In this document: positions 49,675 through 61,800 of the stretch, piece by piece | Layout of the letters: every line of letters starts with the position of its first letter | How positions within the stretch are numbered: position 1 is the first letter of the stretch | Source of the DNA: Phyllobacterium calauticae | GTDB taxonomy: Bacteria; Pseudomonadota; Alphaproteobacteria; Rhizobiales; Rhizobiaceae | Assembly: GCF_019991125.1 (NCBI RefSeq) | Contig: NZ_JAGENB010000003.1 | Location: 310,001 to 374,000, forward strand | Reading direction: 5' to 3' | DNA: 64,000 bases | Program-made: the position numbers and the translations under genes | Notes under the pieces: generated by a model | What the model was told of the DNA's origin: nothing | The model's input: the letters and a program-made list of their open reading frames with translations, nothing else | Database searches by the model: none

Positions 49675-51075
49675 ATGTCCGCCCTCTCGACCCCAAACGC
49701 AGCACCGAAGCGTGCATGGCGTGACGAAATCGTTGCAATGCTGTCCTTGAGCTGGCCGATGATTCTCACCAACCTGGCTCAGACCGCCATGACGGCAACC
49801 GACGTCATGATGATGGGCTGGGTCAGCGCGCACACGCTGGCCGCAGGGGCGCTTGGTACCAACCTCTATTATGTTCCGATGATCTTTGGCCTTGGTCTCA
49901 TGCTGGCGACATCACCGATGATGGCGCGCGAGCTTGGCCGCAACAAACACACCGTCCGGGAAATCCGCCGCACCGTGCGCCAGGGCCTGTGGATTGCGGT
50001 GACGATCTCCATTCCCATCTGGCTTGTCCTGTGGAACACCCAGTCGATCCTGACGGCCATGGGGCAGGATCCGGCGCTTGCAGCCGAAGCAGGCGCCTAT
50101 GTCAGGGCCCTGCAATGGGCAGCCCTGCCGTTCTATTGCTACATCGTCGTCCGTTCATTCCTCGCAGCACTCGAGCGTCCCGGCTGGGCGCTGGTGATCG
50201 CCGTCCTCGCCGTGATGTTCAATGCCCTGGCAAACTGGTGCCTGATCTTCGGCCATTTCGGTTTCCCCAAACTCGGCATCGTCGGCTCGGGCATTGCCAC
50301 GACGCTGTCCTCCGCGCTGATGTTCATCGGTCTTGTCATTGTCGTTTTGCGCGACCGGCAGTTTCGCCGCTACCGCCTGTTTGGCCGGTTCTGGCGCGCC
50401 GACTGGGCCCGCTATCGCGAACTCCTGCGCCTCGGCCTTCCCATTGCAGCGATCCTCAGCTTTGAAGTGACCATTTTCAACGCGGCCGCCTTTCTGATGG
50501 GCATTATCGGGCCCGATTCCCTTGCCGCCCATGCTATTGCCATCCAGATCGCGTCGATCAGCTTCATGGTGCCCATGGGCTTTGGCCAGGCCGCCACGGT
50601 GCGCATTGGCAGGGCCTACGGCGCACAGGACCGGGATGGTATCAAGCGGGCGGGCTGGGTGGCATTTGCAGCCGGCACAGGCTTCATGGTTCTGACAGCG
50701 CTGCTCATGCTCCTGGCGCCCCACCAGCTCATCCGCGCATTCATCGACGTCAGCGATCCGGCCAATGCGCCGGTCGTATCCCTCGCAGTGTCGTTTCTGG
50801 CTTTTGCCGCGCTTTTTCAGATATTTGACGGCGGGCAGGCCGTTGCCAGCGGCATGCTGCGCGGCCTGCATGACACGACGATACCGATGATCTATGCGGC
50901 CATTGCCTATTGGGGCATCGGCCTGCCGCTCTCGGTCGCCTTCGGTTTCTGGCTGAAGCTGGAAGGTGCAGGCATCTGGCTCGGCCTGCTGTCCGGCCTG
51001 GCTGCCGCCGCCATTCTGCTGATGAGCCGTTGGCTGCGGCGGGAAAAACTGGGCATCGAAATCATCCGGCACTAG
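49675..51075 (+). CDS. MATE family efflux transporter (NorM-like)
   Basis: 466 residues, 12 predicted helices in two halves of six. N-terminal LSWPMILTNLAQTAMTATDVMMMGW and second-half PMGFGQAATVRIGRAYGA are MATE signatures. It exports cationic drugs or other small compounds in exchange for sodium or protons; substrate unknown. Its end is 10 bases from the convergent SDHAF4-like gene. Confidence 0.93.
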   Translation: MSALSTPNAAPKRAWRDEIVAMLSLSWPMILTNLAQTAMTATDVMMMGWVSAHTLAAGALGTNLYYVPMIFGLGLMLATSPMMARELGRNKHTVREIRRTVRQGLWIAVTISIPIWLVLWNTQSILTAMGQDPALAAEAGAYVRALQWAALPFYCYIVVRSFLAALERPGWALVIAVLAVMFNALANWCLIFGHFGFPKLGIVGSGIATTLSSALMFIGLVIVVLRDRQFRRYRLFGRFWRADWARYRELLRLGLPIAAILSFEVTIFNAAAFLMGIIGPDSLAAHAIAIQIASISFMVPMGFGQAATVRIGRAYGAQDRDGIKRAGWVAFAAGTGFMVLTALLMLLAPHQLIRAFIDVSDPANAPVVSLAVSFLAFAALFQIFDGGQAVASGMLRGLHDTTIPMIYAAIAYWGIGLPLSVAFGFWLKLEGAGIWLGLLSGLAAAAILLMSRWLRREKLGIEIIRH

Positions 51076-51085
51076 GCCGGCGGGA

Positions 51086-51319
51086 TCAGAAATCGATGGT
51101 GCGGCCCTTGATTTCCCAATCGCCGAAGCGGGCGGGATCCTTGCCGCCGCGCCCACCGATCTCCCGCGGCTGGCCGGCTTGTTGTTCCTCGGCCTTGCGG
51201 CGCGCCTCAGCTTCCAGCAATGCGCGCTGTGCGGCAGGCGGCAGTTGATCGAAAGGCTTACCTGACGGCTGCTCGCCGGTCTCGGCCTGCGGCGTCTCCG
51301 ATGTCTGGTCGCTGGTCAT
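51086..51319 (-). CDS. DUF1674 / SDHAF4-like succinate dehydrogenase assembly factor
   Basis: 77 residues: a disordered acidic N-terminus, an Ala/Gln/Lys-rich helix and the conserved end GRGGKDPARFGDWEIKGRTIDF, the SDHAF4 hallmark. In mitochondria the homologue helps flavinated SdhA mature. The start at 51319 excludes an unmatched upstream stretch to 51385. It is divergent from htpX; sdh genes are not in the window. Confidence 0.85.
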   Translation of the reverse strand: MTSDQTSETPQAETGEQPSGKPFDQLPPAAQRALLEAEARRKAEEQQAGQPREIGGRGGKDPARFGDWEIKGRTIDF

Positions 51320-51434
51320 TCTGGTCTGTCCATCATTGAAGCTTGCTGTGTGAAACACCATCATATACCGGAAGATGTCGAACAAAAGGAATGATCTTGA
51401 TACGTGAAATGTTCACAATGCGGGGAATGACACC

Positions 51435-52406
51435 ATGAATGTAATGCGCACTGGAATGCTGCTCGCCTTCATGACCGCCTTGTTCATGGGCGTCGGTTTT
51501 CTCATTGGCGGCACCGGCGGCATGCTGATTGCCCTCGTCGTTGCGACAGGCATGAATCTCTTCAGCTACTGGAACTCCGACAAGATGGTCCTGCGGATGT
51601 ACAATGCCGTCGAAGTCGACCGGAACAATGCCCCGGAATATTACGGCATCGTGCGCGATCTCGCCGCGCGCGCTGGCTTGCCCATGCCACGGGTCTATCT
51701 CATCGAAAATGATCAGCCGAATGCTTTCGCCACGGGACGCAATCCGCAGAACGCCGCGGTGGCCGCGTCTACCGGACTGCTGCATCGACTGTCACCGAAC
51801 GAGGTTGCAGCTGTCATGGCGCACGAGCTGGCGCATGTCGAGCACCGCGATACCCTGACCATGACCGTCACAGCCACCCTCGCCGGAGCAATCTCCATGC
51901 TTGGCAATTTTGCCATGTTCTTTGGCGGTGGCAATCGCAACAACAACAATCCCCTCGGTTTCATCGGCGTTCTCGTTGCCATGATCGTTGCGCCGTTCGC
52001 CGCCATGATCGTGCAGATGGCCATCAGCCGGACGCGGGAATACTCGGCGGACCGGCGCGGCGCTGAGATTTGCGGCAACCCGCTGTGGCTCGCCTCCGCA
52101 CTCAACAAGATTGCCCGCGGCGCCAAGGAGATCGTCAACGAGGAGGCCGAGCGCAACCCGGCCTCCGCGTCGCTCTTCATCATCAATCCATTGAGCGGCC
52201 AAGGAGCTGACAATTTGTTCTCCACCCATCCGAGCACCGAAAACCGTGTCGCGGCCTTGCAGGCCATGGTGGAAGAGTTTCGCCAGCGTCCTGCCGCACC
52301 ACAGCCAATGGCAACGCCGGCTGCTCCCGCACAGGAGGAGCCTCAGGACGAGACGCCGTCCCCCTGGGGCCGTGACGGTTCCTCGCGCAAAGGCCCATGG
52401 GCATGA
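51435..52406 (+). CDS. htpX: Zinc metalloprotease HtpX
   Basis: 323 residues. Two N-terminal helices (about 7-23 and 26-42), the M48 zinc motif HELAH ([16 protein letters not shown]), and two further helices (about 150-195), then a Pro/Ala-rich C-terminus. An inner-membrane quality-control protease that works with FtsH on damaged membrane proteins. Overlaps rsmB by 10 bases. Confidence 0.94.
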   Translation: MNVMRTGMLLAFMTALFMGVGFLIGGTGGMLIALVVATGMNLFSYWNSDKMVLRMYNAVEVDRNNAPEYYGIVRDLAARAGLPMPRVYLIENDQPNAFATGRNPQNAAVAASTGLLHRLSPNEVAAVMAHELAHVEHRDTLTMTVTATLAGAISMLGNFAMFFGGGNRNNNNPLGFIGVLVAMIVAPFAAMIVQMAISRTREYSADRRGAEICGNPLWLASALNKIARGAKEIVNEEAERNPASASLFIINPLSGQGADNLFSTHPSTENRVAALQAMVEEFRQRPAAPQPMATPAAPAQEEPQDETPSPWGRDGSSRKGPWA

Positions 52407-53782
52407 GCGCGGGACAGGAGAGAAAGCGGCCATTCGGCAAGAAGAACAGCACCTCAAATTACCACGAGGCCGAAGACCGGCCGGGGCTGGCGGCGCGCCA
52501 ATGTGCAACCCGGCTGCTGGGTGCCGTCATTGAAAAGCAGACCTCGCTGGACGGCCTTACCGACAACAGCAACGGTCATCCGCAATACATGGCGCTTGAC
52601 GACCGCGACCGGTCGCTGGTTCGCGCTATTCTCGGTGCTGCCCTGCGCAATCGCGGCGCCATTGAAGCAGCCATCGGTCAGCTGATCGACCGGCCGCTGC
52701 CCGAAAACGCCGTTGCCCTGCGTCACTTGCTGCACGTGGCCGCCGCACAGATTCTCTATCTCGATATCCCCGATCGCGCCGCTGTCGATCTGGCGGTGAC
52801 CGCCGCCAACAACGATCCACGCAACCGCCGTTTCGCTTCGATGGTCAATGCCGTGCTGCGCCGCCTGTCGCGCGAGCGAGACACTCTCGTTTCGAATGCG
52901 AGCAACGTACCGGCGTGGTTCGAAGATGGCCTGATCGCCGCCTATGGCAAGGAAAAAGCCAAGGCTATTCTGGATATTCAGAGCAAGGAACCGCCCATTG
53001 ACCTCACCGTCAAGGGTGATCCGCAGGAATGGGCGGAGCGCCTTGGCGGCATTGCCCTCCCGACCGGGTCGGTGCGCATCGCCCAGGTCGATGGTGCGCT
53101 GACCAGCCTTGCAGGCTTTGCGGAAGGCGACTGGTGGGTGCAGGATACGGCAGCTAGCCTTCCTGCAAAACTCTTCGGCGACATCAAGGGAAAGCGTGTT
53201 GCCGACCTTTGTGCCGCTCCCGGCGGTAAGACGGCGCAATTGGCGCAGGCCGGCGCGCATGTCACGGCGCTTGACCTGTCGGCCAATCGGTTGAAACGCC
53301 TGCGATCAAACCTTGAGCGCCTGCAGCTCGCGGCGGAAACCGTGGAAGCCAATCTCGCCGCCTATACTCCAGCCGAGCCGTTCGACGCGGTTCTGCTCGA
53401 TGCGCCCTGCTCCTCCACCGGCACCGTGCGGCGCCATCCCGACGTTCCGTGGACGAAGTCGCCGGCCGATATCCAGAAGCTGGCAACGCTTCAGGCCAAG
53501 CTGCTCGATCATGCTGTTACACTGGTGAAACCCGGCGGCGTCGTGGTCTTTTCCAACTGCTCGCTCGATCCGCTGGAAGGCGAAAAGGTTGCCAACGATC
53601 TTCTGGCCAAGAATCCGTCCATCGAATTGCTGCCCGTAAGCAAGGACGAGGTGGGCGGGCTTGCCGAACTGATCACCCCGGAGGGCTATGTGCGTTCCAC
53701 ACCGGCTGACCTTGCCAACGATGATCCGGCCCTCTCAGGCATGGATGGTTTCTTCGCTGCACGTTTTCGCCGGAAAGATTAA
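52397..53782 (+). CDS. rsmB: 16S rRNA m5C967 methyltransferase RsmB
   Basis: 461 residues. An N-terminal NusB-like RNA-binding domain (about 35-170) precedes the Rossmann methyltransferase. SAM binding is at [16 protein letters not shown], and the two cysteines of the reaction are in DAPCSSTG and FSNCSLDP. It methylates C967 of 16S rRNA. Starts inside htpX; ATG 52397 or 52403 are both possible. Confidence 0.93.
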   Translation: MGMSAGQERKRPFGKKNSTSNYHEAEDRPGLAARQCATRLLGAVIEKQTSLDGLTDNSNGHPQYMALDDRDRSLVRAILGAALRNRGAIEAAIGQLIDRPLPENAVALRHLLHVAAAQILYLDIPDRAAVDLAVTAANNDPRNRRFASMVNAVLRRLSRERDTLVSNASNVPAWFEDGLIAAYGKEKAKAILDIQSKEPPIDLTVKGDPQEWAERLGGIALPTGSVRIAQVDGALTSLAGFAEGDWWVQDTAASLPAKLFGDIKGKRVADLCAAPGGKTAQLAQAGAHVTALDLSANRLKRLRSNLERLQLAAETVEANLAAYTPAEPFDAVLLDAPCSSTGTVRRHPDVPWTKSPADIQKLATLQAKLLDHAVTLVKPGGVVVFSNCSLDPLEGEKVANDLLAKNPSIELLPVSKDEVGGLAELITPEGYVRSTPADLANDDPALSGMDGFFAARFRRKD

Positions 53783-53967
53783 AATCAAATACTAAAATTT
53801 TAACTGTTTTGGTTGCATAGTCCCGATTTGTCGTCGATGGGTTGAAACCAAAGCAATGATTTCAGGGAGCCGGGACAGGATTCCGCCATGCGGGACATGT
53901 TTCGCGAACATGCGTAACAGCAGACTGAAGTGCGCCGGAATGCGGCGAAGCGAGGAAATGCCGCGAG

Positions 53968-55677
53968 ATGGTCGCTTTTAGCGAAACACCGCAACTTTGG
54001 GGACTTGCGACTGCGCAATTGTGGCGCCGTTTTCGCAGGCGCTTGCGCATGGGGCCACTGTTTCGCTGGCGTTTCACCGGGTTCACCCCCGAACGCGTGC
54101 TGATTGCACCGCAGGATTTGCGCCCAGCCGACCCGCAGCTTGCAGAAGAGTTTTACCACGGTCGCTTTGCCCTTGCCGGCCGGGTGGTTGAAACCGGCGG
54201 GCGCTCGCCCTTCATCGTCGAGCCACCCAATGCCGCCTGGCAGGCGGCGCTGCACAATTTCGGCTGGCTGCGCCATATGCGTGCTTCCGGCACCGAACTT
54301 GCAACAGCCAATGCCCGCGCGCTGCTCAGCGACTGGATAGCGACCCACGGACGCTCGATCGGCGGCCCTGCCTGGGCTCCCGAGGTCACAGCCCAGCGCA
54401 TTATCGCCTGGCTCCAGCATTCCAGCCTCATCCTGGCGGGTGCAGACCTGCGCGCATACCGGCAATTCATGCGTTCGCTCGCCACCCAGGTGCGTTATCT
54501 GAGGACCATGGCCGCCGTAATGGACGATGGCGAAGAGAAACTGCGCGCCCGCATTGCGCTTGCCTTTGCCGCGCTGGCGCTGCCCGTTTCATCCAATACG
54601 GCGCGCTCGGCCCGTCGCAATCTCGAGTTTGAGCTCATTCACCAGATCCTGCCGGATGGCGGGCATATCTCCCGCAATCCGCTGACGGTGCTCGAGCTTC
54701 TGGCCGACCTTCTTCCCCTGCGCCAGACCTATGCCAGCGGCACCGAGGCACCGCCGAAGGCGCTGATGGAAGCCATCGAGCGCATGCTGCCCGCGTTGCG
54801 TTTCTTCCGCCATCACGACGGCAACCTGGCCCTCTTCAACGGCGTCGGCGCGACGATGCCCGAACGCGTCATCGCCGTTCTGCGCCACGACGATATTGGC
54901 GGCCTGCCCCTGACCCATGCGCTGCATTCGGGTTATGAGCGGCTCTCGATGGATTCGACCACCATCATTGCCGATACCGGCCTTGCGCCGCCGGTCACCG
55001 CGTCGCGCGACGCCCATGCCGGGTGCCTGTCTTTCGAAATGTCATCCGGGCGCAATCGCTACATCGTCAATGCCGGTGTCGACCGCTACGGTCCGGAAGA
55101 ATTCCGCCCGCTGGCGCGCTCCACCGCTGCGCATTCCACCGCGACGATCAATGACACCTCGTCATGCCGTTTCAGCGCGACCTCCGGGCTTTCCACCATG
55201 ATCGGCACGCCGATCATCGCCGGGCCGACAAAAGTGAATGTGGAGCGGATCGAACGGCCCGGTGCGGTTGGTTTCGTCGCCAACCATAATGGCTATGTCC
55301 GGCCATTCGGCATCTACCACGAACGCCAGATCGTCCTGTCGCACAATGGCAGTGTCATCGAGGGCATCGACAGTTTCTTTGCCGCCGGCCGCAATCCGCT
55401 GCGCGGGACCGGCCGCGAAAATGTGGTCATCCGCTTTCATCTCCATCCGGCGGTCAATGTCAGTGTCGATGATAACGGCCTGATCATCCTGCAGGTGGAC
55501 AATGACGATATCTGGATGTTTTCCGCCACCGTTCAGCCCTTCATCGAAGACTCGCTGTTCTTCGCCGGGTTCCGCGGGCCGGTCAAAACGCGCCAGATCA
55601 CGCTTTCGCTGAGTGCGGCGCAACTGCCGGAAGTGGAATGGCAATTCACCCGGACATCCCTCGGCGCCTATGGCTGA
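53968..55677 (+). CDS. Heparinase II/III family protein
   Basis: 569 residues. An alpha-helical toroid (about 1-330; ISRNPLTVLELLADLLPLR) is followed by a beta-sandwich (from about 350; GCLSFEMSSGRNRYIVNAG) as in polysaccharide lyase family heparinase II/III proteins. There is no signal peptide. The substrate is unknown, and many bacteria keep this gene without any glycosaminoglycan use. Gene order rsmB, this gene, purH is one I associate with Hyphomicrobiales. GAGGAAA upstream is a distant ribosome binding site. Confidence 0.88.
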   Translation: MVAFSETPQLWGLATAQLWRRFRRRLRMGPLFRWRFTGFTPERVLIAPQDLRPADPQLAEEFYHGRFALAGRVVETGGRSPFIVEPPNAAWQAALHNFGWLRHMRASGTELATANARALLSDWIATHGRSIGGPAWAPEVTAQRIIAWLQHSSLILAGADLRAYRQFMRSLATQVRYLRTMAAVMDDGEEKLRARIALAFAALALPVSSNTARSARRNLEFELIHQILPDGGHISRNPLTVLELLADLLPLRQTYASGTEAPPKALMEAIERMLPALRFFRHHDGNLALFNGVGATMPERVIAVLRHDDIGGLPLTHALHSGYERLSMDSTTIIADTGLAPPVTASRDAHAGCLSFEMSSGRNRYIVNAGVDRYGPEEFRPLARSTAAHSTATINDTSSCRFSATSGLSTMIGTPIIAGPTKVNVERIERPGAVGFVANHNGYVRPFGIYHERQIVLSHNGSVIEGIDSFFAAGRNPLRGTGRENVVIRFHLHPAVNVSVDDNGLIILQVDNDDIWMFSATVQPFIEDSLFFAGFRGPVKTRQITLSLSAAQLPEVEWQFTRTSLGAYG

Positions 55678-55803
55678 CCCCTTGTGGTGGGGAAAACCGC
55701 CCCAATTCGTCTGAATATGCGATCGGAAGTAGGATTCCTTGGCTGCCTGTGCTAACCGGCTGTCCAAATCCCCCAAACTTTCCCGCTGAGGACGAATTCT
55801 CCC

Positions 55804-57420
55804 ATGGCCGTCACTGCAAAATCCATTCCCGCTCCGAACCTTCATCCCGTCAAGCGTGCGCTCATTTCGGTTTCCGACAAGGCGGGCCTGACAGCCCTCG
55901 CCCATGCGCTGCACCGGCACGGTATCGAAATACTGTCGACGGGCGGTACATCCAAGACCATTGCGGCGGAAGGCATTCCGGTCATTGATGTTTCCGAGGT
56001 TACCAATTTTCCCGAGATCATGGATGGCCGCGTCAAGACCCTGCACCCCAAGGTGCATGGCGGCCTTTTGGCGGTGCGCGACGATCCGGAACATGCTGAT
56101 GCCATGCAGGCGCACGGCATCGGTGCCATCGATCTGGCTGTCATCAATCTCTACCCCTTTGAAGAGGTTCGCCATTCCGGTGCCGACTACGCCAATATCG
56201 TCGAGAACATCGACATTGGCGGACCGGCCATGATCCGCGCCGCAGCAAAGAACCATGCCTATGTCGGCGTGGTCACTGATACCGGCGACTACGAAATGGT
56301 GATTGCCATGCTCGACAAGCACGAGGGATCACTGCCCTATTCTTTCCGCCAGAGTCTGGCTGCCAAGGCCTATGCCCGCACGGCAACCTATGATGCGGCC
56401 ATTTCCGGATGGTTTGCCGAAGCGCTGATGACCGAGACGCCATCGCGCCGGGCCATCGGCGGCCACCTGCATTCCGTCATGCGCTACGGTGAAAACCCGC
56501 ATCAGTCCGCCGGCTTTTATCTCACCGGCGAAAAGCGTCCCGGCGTTGCAACGGCAACCCAGCTGCAGGGCAAGCAGCTTTCCTACAACAACATCAACGA
56601 TACCGACGCAGCTTTCGAACTGGTTGCCGAGTTCGATCCGGCCCGCACCTCGGCCGTCGCTATCATCAAGCATGCCAACCCCTGCGGCGTGGCCGAGGGC
56701 GCGACACTGAAGGAAGCCTATCTCAAGGCGCTGGCCTGCGATCCCGTTTCGGCCTTCGGCGGCATTGTCGCACTCAACAAGACACTCGATGCGGATGCGG
56801 CAGAAGAAATCGTCAAGACGTTCACCGAGGTGATCATCGCGCCGGATGCAACACCGGAAGCCCAGGCAATCGTTGCCGCCAAGAAAAACCTTCGCCTGCT
56901 CGTCACCGGCGGCCTGCCCGATCCGCGTGCATCCGGTATCACCGCAAAGACTGTTGCCGGCGGCATTCTCGTCCAGTCACGCGACAGCGGCGTGGTCGAC
57001 GATCTCGATCTGAAGGTCGTGACCAAACGCGCGCCAACCGAACAGGAAATGACCGACCTGAAGCTTGCCTTCCGTATCGCCAAACACGTCAAATCCAATG
57101 CCATCGTCTATGTGAAGGATGGAGCGGCGGTCGGCATCGGCGCCGGTCAGATGAGCCGCGTTGATTCCGCACGCATTGCCGCCCGCAAGGCGGAAGATGC
57201 TGCTGAAGCCGCCGGATTGGCGACACCCCTGACCAAAGGCTCGGTCGTCGCCTCCGACGCGTTCTTCCCCTTCGCCGACGGATTGCTGTCAGCGGTCGCC
57301 GCCGGGGCCACGGCCGTCATCCAGCCCGGTGGTTCCATGCGGGACGAGGACGTTATCGCTGCGGCCGATGAACACGGCATTGCCATGGTATTCACCGGCA
57401 TGCGCCATTTCAGGCACTAA
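55804..57420 (+). CDS. purH: Bifunctional AICAR transformylase / IMP cyclohydrolase
   Basis: 538 residues, the last two steps of IMP synthesis. An N-terminal cyclohydrolase (MGS-like, about 10-150; [22 protein letters not shown]) precedes the AICAR formyltransferase part with [12 protein letters not shown] and [13 protein letters not shown]-terminal [10 protein letters not shown] and [27 protein letters not shown] complete it. The 3' end overlaps the convergent MFS gene by 11 bases. Confidence 0.97.
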   Translation: MAVTAKSIPAPNLHPVKRALISVSDKAGLTALAHALHRHGIEILSTGGTSKTIAAEGIPVIDVSEVTNFPEIMDGRVKTLHPKVHGGLLAVRDDPEHADAMQAHGIGAIDLAVINLYPFEEVRHSGADYANIVENIDIGGPAMIRAAAKNHAYVGVVTDTGDYEMVIAMLDKHEGSLPYSFRQSLAAKAYARTATYDAAISGWFAEALMTETPSRRAIGGHLHSVMRYGENPHQSAGFYLTGEKRPGVATATQLQGKQLSYNNINDTDAAFELVAEFDPARTSAVAIIKHANPCGVAEGATLKEAYLKALACDPVSAFGGIVALNKTLDADAAEEIVKTFTEVIIAPDATPEAQAIVAAKKNLRLLVTGGLPDPRASGITAKTVAGGILVQSRDSGVVDDLDLKVVTKRAPTEQEMTDLKLAFRIAKHVKSNAIVYVKDGAAVGIGAGQMSRVDSARIAARKAEDAAEAAGLATPLTKGSVVASDAFFPFADGLLSAVAAGATAVIQPGGSMRDEDVIAAADEHGIAMVFTGMRHFRH

Positions 57421-58777
57421 GCCTTGCCGGAATTGCGGCCGGATAGGGTGTTCGCAACAGGACAGCCAGTCCGGCCAGCAGGAAGACGATGATCATCGCC
57501 ATGCCGAGGCGTGGCGATCCGCTCAGCGCTGTCACAGTGGCAACCATAAATGGCGCGAGAAAACTCGTAGCCCGCCCCGACAGGGCATAGATGCCGAAAT
57601 AGCGGCCGGCTTCGTCGATCGACACGCTGCGGGCCATGTAGGACCGCGACGATGCCTGCACCGGGCCGAAGGCAAGCCCGATGAGAAGCCCGAACACGAT
57701 GAAGGCCTTCTCGGCGGGTGTCTTGAACAGCCCGCCCGTATCGGCGCCGGTCAGCGGCAACAATCCAAACAGCGTGTAGCCGGGCCCAGTCGACACGATG
57801 CCGATGGCCGCGATGGTCAATAGCAGCAGCGAGATCACCACCACCGCCTTCGAGCCGATCCGCGTATCGAGCCAGCTCGCTGCAAGGCAGCCGAAAATCG
57901 CAACGACATTCAGGATGATGCCGTAGATGCCGATCTCCACGGTTGCCCAACCGAACATGATCGCGGCAAATGCCCCGCCAAGGGCGATCAGGGCGTTGAC
58001 GCCATCCTGGTAAATCATGCGGGCGATCAGAAAGCGGAAGATGCCCGGGCGCCGGCGCACCTCGCCAATGGTGGATTTCAACTCCGCAAGCCCCCCGCGC
58101 ACCGCCTTGCCGATGGGCAGCCCTTTTGCGCTGTCGGGCGTGAACAGGAACATCGGCAGCACGAAAACCAGATACCACAGTGCTGACAGCGGTCCGGTTG
58201 CGCGGTCGCCCTCGCCTGCAGCGGGATCAAGCCCCAGGATCGGCTGCCATCCCAGCATGGTTTTTCCGGTTTCCGGCGAGCCGGCCATGAAGGCGACGAC
58301 AAAGATCAGCACAATCATGCCGCCGAGATAACCGAGTCCCCACGCCATGTTGGAAATGCGCCCGATATCCTTTTCCGGCACCAGCCGCGGCATCATGGAG
58401 TCGTTGAAAACAATGGAGAATTCCGCAGCAATCGATGCCAGGGAAAAGAAGATCAGCGGAGCAATGAGACTTGAACCCGGCGCGGCGAACCACAGCATCG
58501 ACAGGGCAATGATCTGGATGACGGCAAAGAAGCCGATCCACGGCTTGCGCGCGCCGGTCTGATCGGCAATCGACCCGAGGACGGGTGACAGCACAGCAAT
58601 GACGAGGCCTGATATGGCTATGCCATAGCCCCAGGCCGCCTGGCCGATGGCGGGATCACTCGCCATCCGCGCAACAAAATAGGGACCGAAGATGAAGGTC
58701 GTGACGACGGTGAAGAATGGCTGCGCCGCCCAGTCGAAGAGCATCCATCCCCAGATGCCCCGTTTAGACGCAGCCAT
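57410..58777 (-). CDS. MFS transporter of the UMF1 (Atg22-like) family
   Basis: 455 residues, about 12 helices. [21 protein letters not shown] at the N-terminus and [23 protein letters not shown] in the second half are typical of UMF1 members. Some of the family are vacuolar amino-acid exporters in yeast; the bacterial substrate is unknown. Follows the NAD-glutamate dehydrogenase gene by 38 bases on the same strand and may be in one operon with it. Confidence 0.9.
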   Translation of the reverse strand: MAASKRGIWGWMLFDWAAQPFFTVVTTFIFGPYFVARMASDPAIGQAAWGYGIAISGLVIAVLSPVLGSIADQTGARKPWIGFFAVIQIIALSMLWFAAPGSSLIAPLIFFSLASIAAEFSIVFNDSMMPRLVPEKDIGRISNMAWGLGYLGGMIVLIFVVAFMAGSPETGKTMLGWQPILGLDPAAGEGDRATGPLSALWYLVFVLPMFLFTPDSAKGLPIGKAVRGGLAELKSTIGEVRRRPGIFRFLIARMIYQDGVNALIALGGAFAAIMFGWATVEIGIYGIILNVVAIFGCLAASWLDTRIGSKAVVVISLLLLTIAAIGIVSTGPGYTLFGLLPLTGADTGGLFKTPAEKAFIVFGLLIGLAFGPVQASSRSYMARSVSIDEAGRYFGIYALSGRATSFLAPFMVATVTALSGSPRLGMAMIIVFLLAGLAVLLRTPYPAAIPARLSA

Positions 58778-58815
58778 GACGTTTCCTTCCCCTGATCCGG
58801 TCCCCCCAGCCTGTT

Positions 58816-61800
58816 TTAGGACAGGTCGGAAAGCAATCCGGCGGCAACGGCGAGACGCGAGACCGTGAGGTCCCCGCCCTCGACGATATTCGCCATACGC
58901 TGACGCACTTCATCGACCTGCGTGCCGCGTCCGGCCAGCCATTCCTTGGCCGGATCGGACTTCTTGCCGTGCTCGCTGAGTGCCGCCACGGCAATACCGC
59001 GCCGCGCCTGCGAAATCAGGTCGGATGCACGCGCCAACGCGATGCCGTCATAGTAGTCCGCGACGGAAACACCCCGCGCCGCTTCGACGATACGGCCGAT
59101 GCGGAACGCTTCGGAAATATCGAAATACGCCTTGGCCGCACTGGCAATGTCGGTACCGGCCTGTTGGGCGACGGCAGCGATATCCGGAATGATCGGCGCG
59201 ATTTCCAGCCGGGCGAGCTGAGCCGCCAAGGCCGCAGGTGCACCTTGCCCGGCGTAATAGGCCGTATCGTCGCGCAGCTGGCTGCTCATGGACAGCGGCA
59301 GCAGCTTCTCCAGTTTGGGCTGCAGCGTGCTGCGGGCCGACTTGATTTCCTTGATTGCCGCCTCCAGGCCGATACCGCCGGTCCGGTTGCGCAGGACCCA
59401 CGCCGTTGTCCAGTTGAGCATCTGCGCCACCTTGGCATAGAACCCGTTCTGCACATCACCCGGCAAAGCATTGTCGAGCGCATCGATATCGGCGAACAGC
59501 CCATCGACCTCAAAACCGTCACGCACGATCACATAGGCCCGGACGATATCCGGTGCCGACTGCCCCGTCAGATCGGCAAGACGGCTGACAAAGGTCGGGC
59601 CGCCGCGGTTGATGGCATCATTGGCGAGTTGGGTCGCAATGATTTCCCGGCGCAGACGATGCGTGCGGATTTCCTCGCCGTAGCCTTCCTTCATCTGCTT
59701 CGGGAAGTAATCGAGCAATCCCCGTTCCAGATAGGGATCATCCGGCAGGTTGCTGGCCAGCAGTTGGTCGGACAGCACGATCTTGGCATAGGCGAGCAGG
59801 ACACCGAGTTCGGCGCGGCTGAGTGCTATGCCATCAGCCTGCCTTTCGGCCAACGCCTTGTCATCCGGCAGGGTTTCCACCTTGCGGTTCAACAGCTTCC
59901 GGGCTTCCAGCTCGCTCATGAACCGCGACTGATAGGCAAGATCGGTCAACCCGCGCCGCTGCGCCAGCGACAGTGCCAGCGTCTGCAGATAATTGTTGCG
60001 CAGGACGAGATGCCCTACTTCGTCCGTCATCGATTCGAGCAGCGTGTCGCGCTTGTCGCGCTGCAGTTTTCCCGAACGCATGGCCTGCGCAAGGGCAATC
60101 TTGATGTTGACCTCGACGTCAGAGGTGTTCACACCGGCCGAATTGTCGATGGCGTCGGAATTGCAGCGCCCACCGGCGAGACCGAACTCGATGCGCGCCT
60201 TCTGCGTCACGCCAAGATTGGCACCCTCACCGATCACCTTGGCCCGCACATCAAGCCCGGTGATGCGGATGGCGTCATTGGCGCGGTCGCCCACTTCGGC
60301 ATCCGTCTCGAAGCTGGAGCGGATATAGGTGCCGATGCCACCGAACCACAGGAGATCGACCGGTGCTTTCAGGATGGCCGTCATGATTTCGAACGGCGTT
60401 GCCGTGGTCTTGGCAAGGCCGATCACCTTGGCGGCTTCCTTCGACAGGGTAATCGACTTCTGCGAACGGGAGAACACGCCGCCGCCAGCCGAAATCTTCG
60501 ACTTGTCATAGTCCTGCCAGCTCGAACGCGGCAGGTTGAACAGGCGCTGCCGCTCCTTCAGGCTGGCTTTGACGTCAGGCTCCGGATCAATGAAGATATC
60601 GCGGTGGTCGAACGCAGCAACGAGTTTCGTCTGCGGTGACAGCAGCATGCCATTGCCGAAGACGTCGCCGGACATGTCGCCGACGCCAACCGCCACAAAC
60701 GGTACTTTCTGGATATCCGTGCCGATTTCGCGGAAATGCCGTTTCACGGCTTCCCAGGCACCGCGAGCGGTAATGCCCATCTTCTTGTGGTCGTAGCCGG
60801 CCGAACCGCCCGACGCAAAGGCATCGTCCAGCCAGAAATCATGCGCCTGGCTGATGGCATTGGCGGTGTCGGAGAACGTCGCCGTGCCCTTGTCGGCAGC
60901 CACGACGAAATAGGGATCGTCCCCGTCCAGCCGCAGGATATTTTCCGGCGGCACAACGGTTTCACCGTGCAGGTTGTCGGTCACCGACAACAGTGTCGCG
61001 ATGAAGGTGATGTAGGCCGAACGCCCCGCTTCGAAGATCACATTGCGGTCGCCGCCCGTCGGCAGGCGCTTCGGATAGAACCCGCCCTTGGCGCCAACCG
61101 GCACGATGACGGCATTCTTGACCTGCTGTGCCTTGACGAGGCCCAGCACTTCCGTGCGGTAGTCCTGTGCCCGGTCCGACCAGCGCAGCCCGCCGCGGGC
61201 GACCGGACCAAAGCGCAGGTGGACACCCTCGACTTCGGGGCCATAGACAAAGATTTCGCGATAGGGCCGTGGCTCCGGCAGATCATCGAGCGCGCGCGGG
61301 TCGAGCTTGAAGGCCAGCGTCACACGTTCGCTGCCATCCTCTTCCGGCGCAAAGGCATTGGTGCGCAATGTCGATTCGATCAGATTGAGGAAACGGCGCA
61401 GGATGCGGTCATCGTCAAGGCTCGGCACACCCTGCAGTGCCTCTTCGATGGCAGCGCGAATCGTTGCCTGTTTGCGGTGCGATTGCGTCGCCGCACCCTT
61501 TTTCGGATTGAGCCGCTGCTCGAACAGATCGAACAATTGCTTGGCAATCGCCGGGTAGCGGTTGAGCGCAATGGCGATGTAATCCTGCGAATAGGGAATA
61601 CCGGCCTGTTGCAGATAACGGCCATAGGCGCGCAGGATGATGATCTGGCGTGCCGTCAACTGCCCGGTCAATGCGAGCGCATTGTAGCCGTCATTGTCGG
61701 AAGCGCCGCCCCATATGTTGCGGAACACATCTTCGAACAGGTCGCCATTGTCTCTGAGATCGATGGAGGACCCGGATGTGCTGACCAATTCCATGTCATG